In this document: piece by piece, positions 48,540 through 60,853 of the stretch
How the letters are laid out: the number at the start of each line of letters is the position of its first letter
Position numbering within the stretch: position 1 is the stretch's first letter
Assembly: GCA_033026295.1 (NCBI GenBank)
Contig: CM065182.1
Coordinates: forward strand, 15,562,001 to 15,626,000
Length of the DNA stretch: 64,000 nucleotides
Direction of reading: 5' to 3'
Source: Channa striata
Lineage: Eukaryota; Chordata; Actinopteri; Anabantiformes; Channidae
Notes under the pieces: model-generated
Seen by the model: the letters and a program-made list of their open reading frames with translations, nothing else
Told to the model about the DNA's origin: nothing
Database searches by the model: none
Program-made: the position numbers and the translations under genes

Positions 48540-49043
48540 ACGGGGTCGCGACCCCCCTGTTGGCGAACCACCGTATCTGCCGCTCCGGCTTCAGCTGTTT
48601 CCGTTGTGACGTCACAAGGAGGATCAGGCGGTCGCTGGGACGCTTCGTCTGGCAAAGCGAGTGGAAAAAGACGATCGAGCCCAAACTAAAAATAACCGTT
48701 TTGTGTCGACGGCCGCCGTTTTCCAGCGGTGCTCGGCGGGAGGCCGGCGCTGATATAAACCGCGGCGTCCATCATGGAGAACAGTGCGGGCTTCACGGGC
48801 TGTCCGCGGCGATCCGACTGGCGGCTGCTTCACGCTCCCAGCAGCTAACGTTTGCTCTTCTCCGCGTGTCCTGCTCATCCGCCGACGGAACAAGTTTTTC
48901 TGCTTTTATAACTGCGTTAGAAACAGCTGGTCGTCATGTGGCGTTATCATCTGTAGTTTGTGTAGCTGTGCGTTCGCGGACATGTCGGGATCGGAGCTGT
49001 GAATGATCGTGTGTGATTCGTGTGACAAAAGTAATAATCGAAA
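48540..49043 (+). promoter_or_regulatory. CpG-rich promoter and 5' leader of slc37a2 with CRE and TATA-like box
   Basis: A CpG-rich block in AT-rich surroundings. It contains a perfect palindromic CRE TGACGTCA at 48607-48614 and a TATAAA at 48754-48759. If the TATA box is used, transcription would begin around 48780-48790, leaving a leader of about 260 bp. A CRE would fit cAMP/CREB control of a glucose-6-phosphate transporter, but that is inference. Confidence 0.55.
48774..48848 (+). promoter_or_regulatory. Upstream ORF 1 in the slc37a2 leader, 24 codons
   Basis: ATG at 48774, stop TAA at 48846-48848. Whether it is in the mRNA depends on the start site, which the TATA box would place close to or just after this ATG. 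Confidence 0.3.
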
Positions 49044-49047
49044 ATGA
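49003..49047 (+). promoter_or_regulatory. Upstream ORF whose stop overlaps the slc37a2 start codon (ATGA)
   Basis: ATG at 49003, 14 codons, TGA at 49045-49047. The slc37a2 ATG is 49044-49046, so the two share the sequence ATGA. The frames differ (minus one). This arrangement permits termination-reinitiation and could tune translation. It follows directly from the sequence; the regulatory role is inference. Confidence 0.55.
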
Positions 49048-52000
49048 AATCTTCCTTGGCTCCCGGGATACGACTAATCACATCCTTTTCTCGAGATACT
49101 TGGTAAGTTAGATTTTTATCCTTTAACGTTGCTGCTATTGTTCTGCGCATGTCCACACTCACTCATTTATCGCTCTCTGTTGTAGATGATTAACCACACA
49201 ATGGAACAGAGATTATGGGAATTTCTTCTGCTCACTACGTGTTAATAATGTTAATAACTCATTACTGCTGCCTGTTTAGCGTGTGATATCTGCACTATAT
49301 TGGATCTCGCTGTCTGCCACGACAAAGCCCCGTGGAAAAAATGTCATTTTTACGCTTCCTCCATAATTGACACAGATTTTATCTTTAAGGGATCGATACT
49401 GATGTCAGTAAATTAAGCATTCAAACAAAGTTTTTTTGTTTTTGTCTTATTAACATTTAATAACGTCTCAACTTGTAATATAACCAGTCTATAGTAGCAG
49501 GGAGTGGCTGATGGTGCGGTGTGAGTTTAATTATCAGCAAAAACCCTGATATTACAGTAAACCTCTGACCCGGTCAGTCCCCAAAACTATAAATGTATGA
49601 GAAATTACATAGTGGTTATGGTAAAAACATACCTCAAATGTTTATTTTAAATGTGCTCTTTAAATAATTTATTTTTATTTATGAAATATGACTCAAGTAT
49701 CAAATCATGAAGTGTCATAACTATGAGATAATATTACTTTGATGACCAACCTATATCTTTTTCAATTTAATGATATATCTTTTAGAATAAACATCAGCAG
49801 AATGTAGTGGAAGTGTTTATTCAAAAGAATTGTCATTAATTTATAAACCTGTCCTTTAAGAGAGATGGTGGCAAAAATTGAATGTAGAAGCAGTTTCTTA
49901 TTCATATAATGTTATGGGCACCAAAGCTAAATATTGTATCTACATTTGATAATTACTCTCTTGTTATTTCTTCTTTTTTAAGTTGAAGACTGTGTATGGC
50001 AAATGCTTCAGAGTATTGAATAGCCTGTGTTAATTGGAACTCATTCTCACACTGCTTTGCTCTCTCTCTCTCTCTCAGGTCAATGTGATTAAAAAGACAA
50101 CCAGCTAATATTTATCTTATCTTTCTTTTGTCATATATATTTGATAATTTACTATCGCTTCTCTTTTGCAGGTATCGCTATTTCACACTTTTCCTCACTT
50201 TCCTCTTCTACACGGCCTACCATCTGTCACGGAAACCCATCAGCATTGTTAAGGTACAAGGAAGAGTTCAATTCCTTTTGATCTACAGACTGGAGGAACT
50301 TGAAATGTGAAAGTGCAACAGAGGAACTTGGACATTTGCACTATTTGAAACTTTAAGCCTCAGAGCCCCAGTTAGTTTGAGAGAATGTACAACTGTTACA
50401 TTCCACATTATATAAAATATACATTAATGGATGAAAACAACATATAATTTATGTTGGTCGTCTCTGTCTAACACAATAACATAGCACATAGGTCTGAAAT
50501 GATAACATCACTCACATTACCTCGGAGGCAGTAAACAAATGTATAAGTAAGAGTTCCTGCAAACCTTGTTTAATATTTCTTATGTTTAACCAGTGGCTTT
50601 AAAATATTAAATTATGCACTTAACTGTTTTTGATTTTAGCTTAGTACTGTTTTGTTTGCATTGCTTCATCTTCTTATCTTCGTGTTTTTCTAATACTCAG
50701 AGTCAGCTGCACAGAAACTGCTCTACAGTCATTCGGCCAACAGACCTTAACATAACCGATAATGTTACCTGGTGTGACTGGGCACCCTTTGGTAAGCCTC
50801 TACTTGACGTTCTATACAGTCAACTTTGAATAAGAGACAGGGTAATATACTGTATATCGATATATTACTGTATGTAAAAATAATTGAAGTAAGTGTTATT
50901 GTAAGTGGCCAGTTTTCACCATAAAAACAATCTGTATTTTTACTTTCCAGAACAGGAAATGCACAGATGTTTCTAATGACATGACAACTCACTTTTACTG
51001 CGTAAACCACAATCAGTGTGAAAGTGAGGCTGTGGGAACAGTACTAAGACCCTGAAACTGAAGCAGCTAAAATAATTTTAGGCATGAATGATTTTAATAT
51101 TTACATTTGTCATTGCCTATTTTTCCTGTCAAAATGTTTTCCATAAGACAGGACTAATTCCTTGTGATGCTTTCTACAGTTGGTCAATGAGAAAGGATCA
51201 TGAAGTAAACCCATCTGTTTTTAAATTGTCTGCAAGAACTTTTTAAAATTTAAATAATATACAGGGGTTGTTAAATATTATACTAAGCACAGTAAGTAAA
51301 CTAAGTTTACTTTATACTAATAAAACTGAGGACTGTTACACGCTAACGGCTCTTCACATGTTTGCTTACATCCTTATATATGTCTGAACTTCCTTAAATA
51401 AACAACTTAGTGACTGCATACTGCTTATGAATGCTAAATGGGGCACACAGTTTTTCAGAACTTATCATTTTGTGATGTTGGAAGTGCTGAACATCTGATT
51501 TTTTTGTTGTTGGCAATTAACTCCATTTCAAGCTTTGCTTAGTTGCAGTAGATGATAACAGACAACATATGATATTTGTATGAGGAGGATATTGAAGAAA
51601 TTTGAGTGAAAAAAAATGTGCCTGTGTCACCTTTCCAGATCAGGACAACTACCAGACACTGTTTGGGGTCCTGGATAATTCTTTCCTGGTTGCCTATGCC
51701 ATTGGCATGTTCTTCAGGTTTGTATGTGTAGTTGCTGACAGGCCTTGTTCAGTTTTTGCCTTAGTGTGTGCACAACATGGAGTCAATTTTTAATTTTTTT
51801 TCTTGGGTTCACAGTGGGATATTTGGAGAGCGCCTGCCTCTACGGTACTACCTGAGTTTTGGGATGCTGATGAGTGGATTGTTCACTGCTCTGTTTGGCC
51901 TCGGCTTCTATTGGAAAATCCATTCCTTAGGGTACTATGCTTTTGTCCAGGTAAACAAACAATATCACAAGCCGTTCACTTTCTTTTGCTCCCTGACAAA

Positions 52001-55000
52001 TCGAAACAGGGCAACTTGATGAAGGGTTGGCTTTTAGTTTTGTGACCATCATGTCATCAGCTACATACTATTATGCACAACCATTTATACACTTTTGTAG
52101 GCAGAAAGCATACAAAACATTTATATTAAGGTGAAAAAAGTAAGCAGAGAGAAACAGATGAGCTGTTTGTCGCTGATTCACCCTGAAATGTTTAGCCATG
52201 CAACAAATAATTCAGTTTGCACAGTGGCTCGACTCTGTAGGAAATAAGGATGTTCCCTGTGTGGATAGACATTCAGTGCCACAACAGGGACAGAAGACAG
52301 TTTTGTTTCACTTCTCTTTCTCTTCATTCTTGACCAGTAATAACCATACACGTACAATGGATAACAGAGTTGCTTGCTGCTGTGACTATACTCACTTCAG
52401 GTTTTTCATCCTGAATCAGTGTAAGTTAAATTATGTCTAAAACAAATTAAGAAACTTGTTTTGGATCCTTTTTGTATATTCAGCTTGCAGCTGATGATAA
52501 TTTGTCATGTTTTTTCAGTTTATATAGAAAATGAAACATGGCTAGATGCATGTGATATTCAATTGCAGTGTAAGCAAAACATAGGCACAAACTCCTCAGA
52601 TTTCTGGTTTTGTGTAAATTGGTCTTCACCATTGTCCCAAATATCAACAAGCACAATATTTTTAGTCTTTAAAACACAAAGAGTCACAATCTTTCTATTG
52701 AATAAATAAAAAGTGATGGTCGATAAAGAAATGGCAACACTAGGCTTCTGGTGTCACTAAATGTTAACTGGAGAATAACTGATACGAGAAAAGATCATTC
52801 ATAAGGCACAATGCAGAATGCTTAAAGAAATGAATAAACCTGGAGTAACCGCTAAAGACTTGAAGAATCAATTGGAGATAAGATCTCTGTTAACTGGTCA
52901 CTCATGCACATAACAGTAGTCACACATGACATCAATGGCAGAGCACCACAGAGGAAGCCATTGCTCTCCAGAAACAAAGACCACACTGATTCTCAAGAAA
53001 CCCACTGTGAGATTATCTTGTGGACCGCTCAAATTAACATAGTATTGTTTGGGAAGAAAACAGCACTACTTATGCTATTAGAAAAAGAGAACAACGAAGC
53101 ACAGTGGAGGGACCAGCATATTTAAGGGGAGCTTGGCTGCCTACCAAGATGGACCACTCGCCATTATAGAGGGCAAAAGGAATCCCCAAGTCTACTGAGG
53201 TATCCTACAAGATAATGCCAGGGTCGCTGTCTGTAAGCTTAAGATTAGAAGAAGCGGGGTGATGCAGCAGGAGAACACCCCTTGACCTGAGAGTAATAGA
53301 TAAACTAGGGACATTCATAACTGGGGACTAATTACCCAGGTTTGGTGGAAAGTACCATCAGACAGATAAACAAAATAATACTACAAGCAAAGATCAGGAC
53401 CTCGTGGAGAGAAATTATTTGGCTGGTTGAAAGGTTTGACGATGGGGAAAAAAATACAAGTAAAAAAATATGAGGGACTGGCATCATTTGAGACCCAGGG
53501 GACTGCAAATCCAGAACATGAAAAGCTGGACAGTGCTTGGTCCAGACGTAATCCACATCTACTGGATAAAGAACCTAACAGCAGTGTGTGAATGCTTAGA
53601 AGCGCAGTAGGCTACAACACAGACTGGCTAAAGCAAGGACAAAACTGATCATGCAAGACCACTGTAAAGGAACACCTTCCAACCAACCCATATCCTGTCT
53701 CTCCATAACATGAAAGTGTTTTTTTAGGTATCATACCCACCAATCAGATCTACATGAACCAGTAAAACAGCAGCTCAGAACGGGATTGCATTCAACAATG
53801 GGGGCTCAAAACACCAGTTACTTATAAATGTCACCAATAACTCGAGATCCAGACAAACTAATCTTAGTAGAGCTTGAATTAACTGTAGGAGAGCCTAAAA
53901 CAAAAACACACACACAAAAAAACTTATATATATATATTATAGTAATTATATTAAAATATATTAATTAACTCAACCAATTCCCAATGATTTCTGTGTGACC
54001 TTGTACAGAATCTTGAAGGGACTGAAAAAATCTTTTCACTAGTTTGAAGTCTCTGAATTGTCTGATGAGCTTTATCAGGTCCCATGACTCTGGCCTCTAG
54101 TCCACAATTAATGCAAGGGATTATTCCCCTGGGTTATGAACCCAGAGTTCATAAAACTGAAACTGAAATTAGAACTGGTATGCATGCTATACATTGCTAT
54201 ACATAACTCAGACTTTCACTTTCAAGAAATGAACTGCATGTACAGTATGAGTAAGGAAGTAAGAAAAACGGTCCATTTTAATATGAGTGATCGATTTCCA
54301 ATAACTGAAGCCTGATACAGAGTGTTTTAGAAATGACACAATTAATGTGTTAATTAACAGTGGCTTTACCCTGTTGTAGGTGTGATCCCAGTGAGGGTCA
54401 GTGCAGACAGTACGTCTTTATCTTCTCTTCAGTCTGCCCTTAAAAATGTTGAGGTCTCATGGAGAGGCTTAGTCAGGCTTTTCTCACACCTACCACATGA
54501 CTCGAAGTTGCATCATATGACTGCAGGCACGTGCTAAGCTTATAGAGCTTTGCTGGGGAAATGTTAACTTACTGCACACTGGTCTTCTTCTTCTTATGTA
54601 AACTGCTGGTGTCATGAGACTTAAACGCAGTAAACTGACACAAGTGTCTTTCTCCCCATGTTTGCTTTACTTCGCAGGTCATGAATGGCTTGATGCAGAC
54701 CACCGGCTGGCCGGCAGTTGTGGCCTGCGTTGGGAACTGGTTTGGAAAGGGGAAGTGAGTAAAAGGGGGGAGTCCTGCTGAGTAAACGTTATTTTCCGTA
54801 AATGCCTGCGTCTCGCATGCACATTGTTCATGTTTTGACAGCTCACTATAACCAAATCAAATCCACATCATTAATATAAACTGCCCTGTGAAAATGTGTA
54901 GAAGCTCAAAACCTGGCCAAACAGGTTCCTACCAATCAAGCACATCCAGACAAGAATAATAATGCCTGTTTAAATGGGTCTCTCAGCTTGGCATTAGGTT

Positions 55001-58000
55001 CGCTTGCACAACATAAATCAGGCTTCTCAGAGAAATACAACATGTTTTACTTTAATATCTGTTTGCCTGGAGCTGGCCAGTAGAAAAGTACAAATTTTGT
55101 TCCTACTTTTAAACTTTAAATAGTCAATCAAATGTTAAAGGATTAGCTGTGAACACACTGTGACATTTACTTATCTAGAGTATTATGAAAAGATGATTCA
55201 TCTTATGTCTATGTGTAAAGTACGCAGCTAAAGTCAGGATGTGGTTTAGCTGAGCCTGTGGTAAAAACTGGAGCAGGAGGAAATGGATAATCTAGCTCTG
55301 TCTGTACATCACAGTTACATCCACCTGCATCTGCAAAGCGTCATAATTAAAATGTTGTCACTTCATATTTTCATCTGTACACAAATTAAAAGCAAAAATA
55401 TTAGTTTGTGCTGTTAGGCAGAGTTATGGGTTCAGTCTTGTGGCCAAAATGAAGTTGCCAGGTTTGGTTTAGCCTCCAGCTCTAGCCTAGCAATTAACAC
55501 GGTCAAACGTGAGACTGATGACTTAAATTTCATCGGAAAGAAAGGGAAGAAATGTATTTTTCAAAAAAAGCTGAGCTACTTCTTTAACATAAGTAGCTCC
55601 CTAATGTGGAGCTTGATTCCCAAAAGCTGCATTTTCTGCAGTTTAAGATTTCCTTCTCTATACATACTGTGGTTAATAACAAAAGGTGTTTTTAGAAAAT
55701 ACTAATAGCTTTTAATTATTTTTCACCTCCCAAAAGCAGCTGTCTGAAAAGATCTGCTCACAGTCTTTGTCTCGTTGTGTTTTGACCATCAGGCGTGGGT
55801 TTATTATGGGTATATGGAACTCTCACACATCAGTGGGAAACATCTTGGGTTCCCTCATCGCAGGAGTCTTCGTCTCTTCAGCATGGGGGATGTCCTTTAT
55901 CGTCCCTGGCATCATTATCGCCTCCACTGGGATCCTCTGCTTTTTCTTCCTGGTTGAGAGTAAGTTTGCACTCATTAAACCTGCACCAAAACTTTTTACC
56001 AGAGGCATTAGACAGTTTATTCTAGAACAGGTTTTGCATGGTGCTTGGTGGGAGCAAACTTCTTGGCTTTTGAATAAATTTGCCAATTAAACTGAAAAGA
56101 TGAAATAAAGACAGTGGCTTTTATTATAGTGTATAAGTATAATTTCTTGTGACATGAAGTTTGAACCCGATGCACTATTCAGTGGAGTTTTATTGGCAGT
56201 AGAAAGAAGTCATGCAAGAAGAAATGTGACAGGAGAGGTTGAAAAGACTGGAAGCTAAATTTGTTATATTTTCTTTATATGCTTTGTCACGTTTCTTGTC
56301 TTATCTGAATGTCATTTGTTTAGTTCTCAGACATTTGTTTCTCTCTCATATACAGAACCTGAGCATGTGAACTGTAGTCCTCCTCAGCACCATGTGAGTT
56401 AAAACAGAAAAGAAAATCATTTTTCTAAATTCATCCATAACAAAAATGCTTGCAATAATACACATGTTTGTACGTTAGAGTGATGAGGAAAGTGGTGAGA
56501 CGGAGCCTCTGCTACACAACTCGCCCCACCATGACCAATCCATCAACGGTGCCATCAGCACGGAGCCTCTGGAGGGTGTTGAGGAGCACGCTGAGGCCAT
56601 CAGCTTCTGTGGGGCTCTCAGGATACCTGTAAGTAAAAACTGTTTGTTTTGAATGTGTTGAATTTGAAACAGTTACTCACAGTATTTCATATTTTATTTA
56701 TTTAAGGTTTTATTTAAAAGTTAATGACGATATTGATGATGACGATACTGTGAATTTTTTAATTTGAATGTACAGTTTAAAGATAGAAATGATTAAATTT
56801 GCTTTTTGCCTTTGGCACTCTGGTGTTGATATCAGAACTGACCCTGTAGCAGCTGCATCCTTTAAACTCTACAAACGTCATGAAATCATTTAAAAAGCTG
56901 CTTGCAAAGATTTGTATCATTTGTGCTGGTTAAAGTAATATTCACAAAAGTCATGTTATTGAACTTTTTTAACTTTAAGACGTTAATATTATGATTGTGG
57001 AACTGAAACTTCGTTATTATGTTGTCTCCAGTGACAACAGCCTAACTCTGGCTATTTTTAACTGTGGAGCTGAGAAAGTTCACTGTGAATTTTAGCACTG
57101 AACCATTTTGTCATAATGGTTCATAAACGGTTTTCATGATGATTTGTATGTCACACAGGGGGTGGTGGAGTTTTCTCTCTGTCTGCTGTTTGCCAAGCTG
57201 GTCAGCTACACTTTCCTGTACTGGCTTCCTCTTTACATTTCAAATGTTGGTCAGTATTTACACACATGCTTTCTTTTTGTCAAAGGACATACATATAATA
57301 CAATAATTATTTATAGGGTTAGAGGTTATAAGGTTAAAGTTATAGTGTAGCTATAGTGTAGTGTAACTTTTTGTGTATTTGGTAGGAATGTGAACGTAGA
57401 GAAGCTTCTTGTGGAGTCACACTTACACAACAGCACAGAATGTGCAGAGATTTTAGCTTCTAAAAGTTCCTGAAAGAGGCTTGTGCCTTTTGAACATTGA
57501 GAATTGAAATTATATCTCAGTAATTTGTACCTTTTGTAGCATTTATTGTGTTAATGTAGTGTGGTTCAGGGCAAAATGTGGCAGAGCATAGTGGAGCAAG
57601 GAGAAGGAGGAATGAGCGGAGCAGAGCGGATTAATTTGAGTCTGGTTTAAGGTGCATATTGTATTTGTAATGTGTTTTTTATTTTTAGCACACTTCGAGG
57701 CAAAAGAGGCAGGAGACATGTCAACACTATTTGATGCAGGAGGAATTGTGGGTAAGTTTAATTCTTGATGTGTCAGTTGTTTCACTTTATTTTCCAACTA
57801 GTTTCGGGAATACCTTACATACATAATTATTTCCTGGTAAGCTTTTTTTACGGAATAATATTCAGTCTTCTATAGAAGCAGAAAGAGGCCTTTAATAATT
57901 TTACAGCCAACTGAATTCTGAATAGTACATGTAACCATCACTTAGTACTGCATGTGAAATATGAAACTGCTTGGTTAGAATCCCTAAAATGTTGAAATTC

Positions 58001-60853
58001 CCCCAAAAAATTTTTTTTTTTAAATAAAGTAAAAAATATTAGATTATTATTAGATATTAGATTAGATTATTACTTGAAAGCAGACTGTAAACAAGGTCAC
58101 TAAAGTGCATGTAAATGTATTGATTTATCCGGCCTTCTTCTCTTGAATCAAATCACTGACAGCAGATAACTTGAAAGCACAAATCGATTCATGCTTGAAA
58201 ACGCATCTTTGCTAAATGTAGAGTTTCTGCTTCTACATTTCACAAATTAACTTGTGACAGCACATTGACATTACATATCTTGACCTGTAAGAATTTGAAT
58301 GTGTAAAAAAAAACTTTCCTAACTTATTATACAGCTTAAAGTATATTAAAGTAAATTTCATAGGAATTTATTTCCTTACAGCTTTGATCTTGTGACTTAT
58401 GGTTTCTAAACAATTAGTCTAATGCCCAAATCTACAGCCTCCCGTCCTACAGTTGTAGTGTATGAATCACGGTGCTGCTAGGAAGGTGTCACTGACAGAG
58501 TTTTTTGTGCACAGGAGGAATTATGGCAGGCCTTGTTTCTGACTACACTGGTGGAAGAGCCACAACTTGCTTCATCATGTTGGTTGTTGCTGCCCCTATG
58601 GTTGGTGTCTCCTCATATAGTCAGAACACATAACGCATTCCAACATAACAGATTTTATCGTGTGGTTTCTATAATGGGAACCTAAACTCTATTGTAGGAT
58701 GTCTGCTAAATGGTATTTGTTTTTATTTTACAGCTTTTTGTGTATAACGCTGTTGGGCAAAAGAGCTTCGGTACTACAGTTGGTAGGACATTTTCTTCTG
58801 TAATATTTTTACCTTTGACTCTATTTGTGTAATCATAATTAGACCTTTTTATGCCCAATTGAAATATTGTTTGTGGTGTTATAGTTCACTAGGATAGGAT
58901 AAAGCATTTCCAGCAATAGCGATTACTTATTATGTTGCAACAATCGCATTAATATGTACTGATGTATAAATGTACATGTTTTAATTGTGTGATATTTAAG
59001 CTGAAGGAAACTCTACCCTACATGCATAAAAAGCACATTTATTTAGTTTGGGATGGAGTGTCATCTAATGACTCTAATGAGATGAGATTGGCCCTGCTCT
59101 GTGGTAATTATTCTGACCAGCATGTTGCCCTGTTAAGAATTTTTGAAAGTAAGGAAAGGTACAGAAAAACAACAAAAGCCGGCACAGTCAGAGGAGAATA
59201 TGAAGTTAGACTTTGAGTGAAGAACAGATATCAGATCCTTTTCCTTGGATTTGTTTGTGGAGTTCGAAAATTTAGCTTTCCTATTACCACTCCATTCCTT
59301 TTAAGACTAAGAACCACTAATGTATCCTTTTTCTAATTGTGCCTCGCATATATTTGCATTGTGCCTTACTCATATTTTTAGGGAACCAAGATTAAAGTTT
59401 GATCATTCATTGATATTAAGAAATTAATCTGCTTCTTAAAATCTGCTTCATTCTTGTACAATGTGGAAAGGGTCTTAGCTTTTACTTGTCATTTCCACAT
59501 GTAGGTATGCTGCTGTTGTGTGGAGGCCTAGTGAACGGACCATATGCCCTCATAACCACTGCTGTATCTGCTGACCTGGTAAGGCCCAGTCTATCATGGG
59601 AAACCCCCTGTGTTCCTGTAAAACCGTAAAATCTTTGTGTGAAACGCAGCCTGTTTCCAAAGTCCTGCTGACATGTAGTGGACACTGATCTGTACTGAAC
59701 TAATTCTTTGTTGCAACAGGGAACACATGAGAGTCTGAGAGGAAACTCCAGGGCATTGTCAACAGTGACAGCAATTATTGACGGGACTGGTTCAGTAGGT
59801 ACGGTTAATTTGTCAGTTAAGATTCAGTACCTGCCTTTTGCTTTTCTATTTTCTGTTACCTGTAGTTTTCATGACCTCTGTGGTGTGTATGTTTCTCTTG
59901 AATCTAAGGAGTTTGTTACAGTGATCTCAGAATTGCAGCTCTGTCTAATTTCCAGAGGTATACAGTTGTATTCAGTAACATAGATGTTATAATCCCAGTG
60001 TTTGCTACCTGATCACTAAATGTCAGAACATGTTGGTGATTAGCAGGTGAATGGAAAGGAAAATTTCGCTGTACAAGTTTTCTTCAGAAGCTGTTAGAAA
60101 TGCAGCTAAAGACGAGTGAACCTTTATTAAGAATTATCAGCTGCCTAGTAACACAACTACAAAAAAAATTATCTGTTCCTTTGTACCTTGGATTTGTTAA
60201 TATACCTTGTATTGGCAATGATACTGTATAAACTTTAAAATGTGGGTCATATCTACAGCTTTCTATGCTGACATCAACTGACCCATGGTGGATAATTTCT
60301 CTCAGACATGATATAAAAAAAAGTGAAACAAACAATCCTGATATTTCAGTACTCCTCCACTACCACAGAGCCACAAACAACTCTAAATCTAAAAGTCTAA
60401 AAGCTTAAAACTCTTTAAAGTTACATATTAAAAGTGTCAAGAGACGGACTTCAGCATATTAATGCTCGTATGTTCTCTGCAGGAGCTGCACTGGGTCCTC
60501 TTTTAGCCGGTCTGATCTCCCCAACTGGTTGGAACAACGTCTTCTACATGCTCATCTCTGCTGATGTCCTGGCCTGCCTGGTCAGAAACGCCACTTTATC
60601 TAGTCACTCACATCACATGTTTTGCTTACTGCCAAATTATAGACATTAAGTACAGAATTAGCTTTATATCATACCTGCTTTTTCCTGTTTTTCGTGTCAC
60701 AGCCATGTTTTGGATTATTGAATTGTCTTGACTGATGATAATGTTTTGTAATGACATCCTGAATGACACATTGTTTGTCTTCAGTTTTTGTTCAGGCTTG
60801 TCTACAAGGAAGCTCTGGGTTGGTGTAGACGTGTCCCCCGAGTCACAGACTGA
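49044..60853 (+). CDS. slc37a2: Glucose-6-phosphate/phosphate exchanger SLC37A2, 495 aa, 17 exons
   Basis: Major-facilitator antiporter of the ER membrane exchanging glucose-6-phosphate for phosphate. Exons: 49044-49102, 50172-50253, 50701-50791, 51639-51717, 51815-51950, 54678-54754, 55793-55959, 56356-56393, 56479-56628, 57159-57249, 57689-57751, 58515-58600, 58734-58782, 59505-59578, 59720-59798, 60483-60580, 60785-60853. Every junction is GT-AG and in phase; length matches human (about 501). Family blocks: MKSSLAPGIR at the start, FYTAYHLSRKPISIVK, GERLPLRYYLSFGML, NWFGKGKRGFIMGIWNSHTS, IPGVVEFSLCLLFAKLVSYT, GPYALITTAVSADLGTH, ALGPLLAGLISPTGWNNVFY. Loop 1 has sequons N53, N64 and N68. PPQHH, SDYT and RLVYKE favour SLC37A2 over SLC37A1. 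The cytoplasmic central loop has an ETEPLL motif. The ATG has A at -3. Confidence 0.97.
50061..50076 (+). repeat. (TC)n tract ending in a decoy acceptor in slc37a2 intron 1
   Basis: A TC dinucleotide run followed by AG|GT resembles a splice acceptor about 95 bp before the real one (50171). Use here would add sequence that does not fit the conserved frame. Confidence 0.7.
52820..53285 (+). mobile_element. Decayed Tc1-like transposase
   Basis: Lies in slc37a2 intron 5. Recognisable blocks: KPGVTAKDLKNQLE (52848-52880), NGRAPQRKPLLSRNK (52934-52980), ILWTAQINIVLFGKK near 53015-53060, then GSLAAYQ, LAIIEGK, ILQDNARVAVCKLK and VMQQEN near 53130-53275. This is the usual Tc1 order. The first catalytic Asp (WTDES in active members) is replaced by WTAQ, and stops and frameshifts separate the blocks, so it is dead. 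Confidence 0.85.
53330..53885 (+). mobile_element. Decayed non-LTR reverse transcriptase remnant
   Basis: Directly follows the Tc1-like relic. Forward frames show GPDVIHIYWIKNLTAVCECL near 53542-53605, LSLHNMKVFF near 53698-53728 and GSKHQLLINVTNNSRSRQTN near 53803-53865. These equal, in order, the GPD.IH.YW.K, LST..K and KHQLL...SR blocks of a LINE group common in fish (probably R4/Dong- or NeSL-like). Stops interrupt it. Insertion order relative to the Tc1 relic is not clear. Confidence 0.7.

Noticed and set aside
48515..49006. 163-codon plus-strand ORF in the slc37a2 promoter
   Set aside because: Lies in CpG-rich DNA, has no recognisable domain, spans the CRE and TATA-like box, and ends in the leader.
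52904..53125. A 73-codon host exon in slc37a2 intron 5
   Set aside because: It is the middle of a decayed Tc1-like transposase with the first catalytic Asp lost.
49044..60853. Identification as slc37a1
   Set aside because: Diagnostic segments (PPQHH, VSDYT, NGPYALITT, RLVYKE) agree with SLC37A2, and ccdc15 is its usual neighbour.
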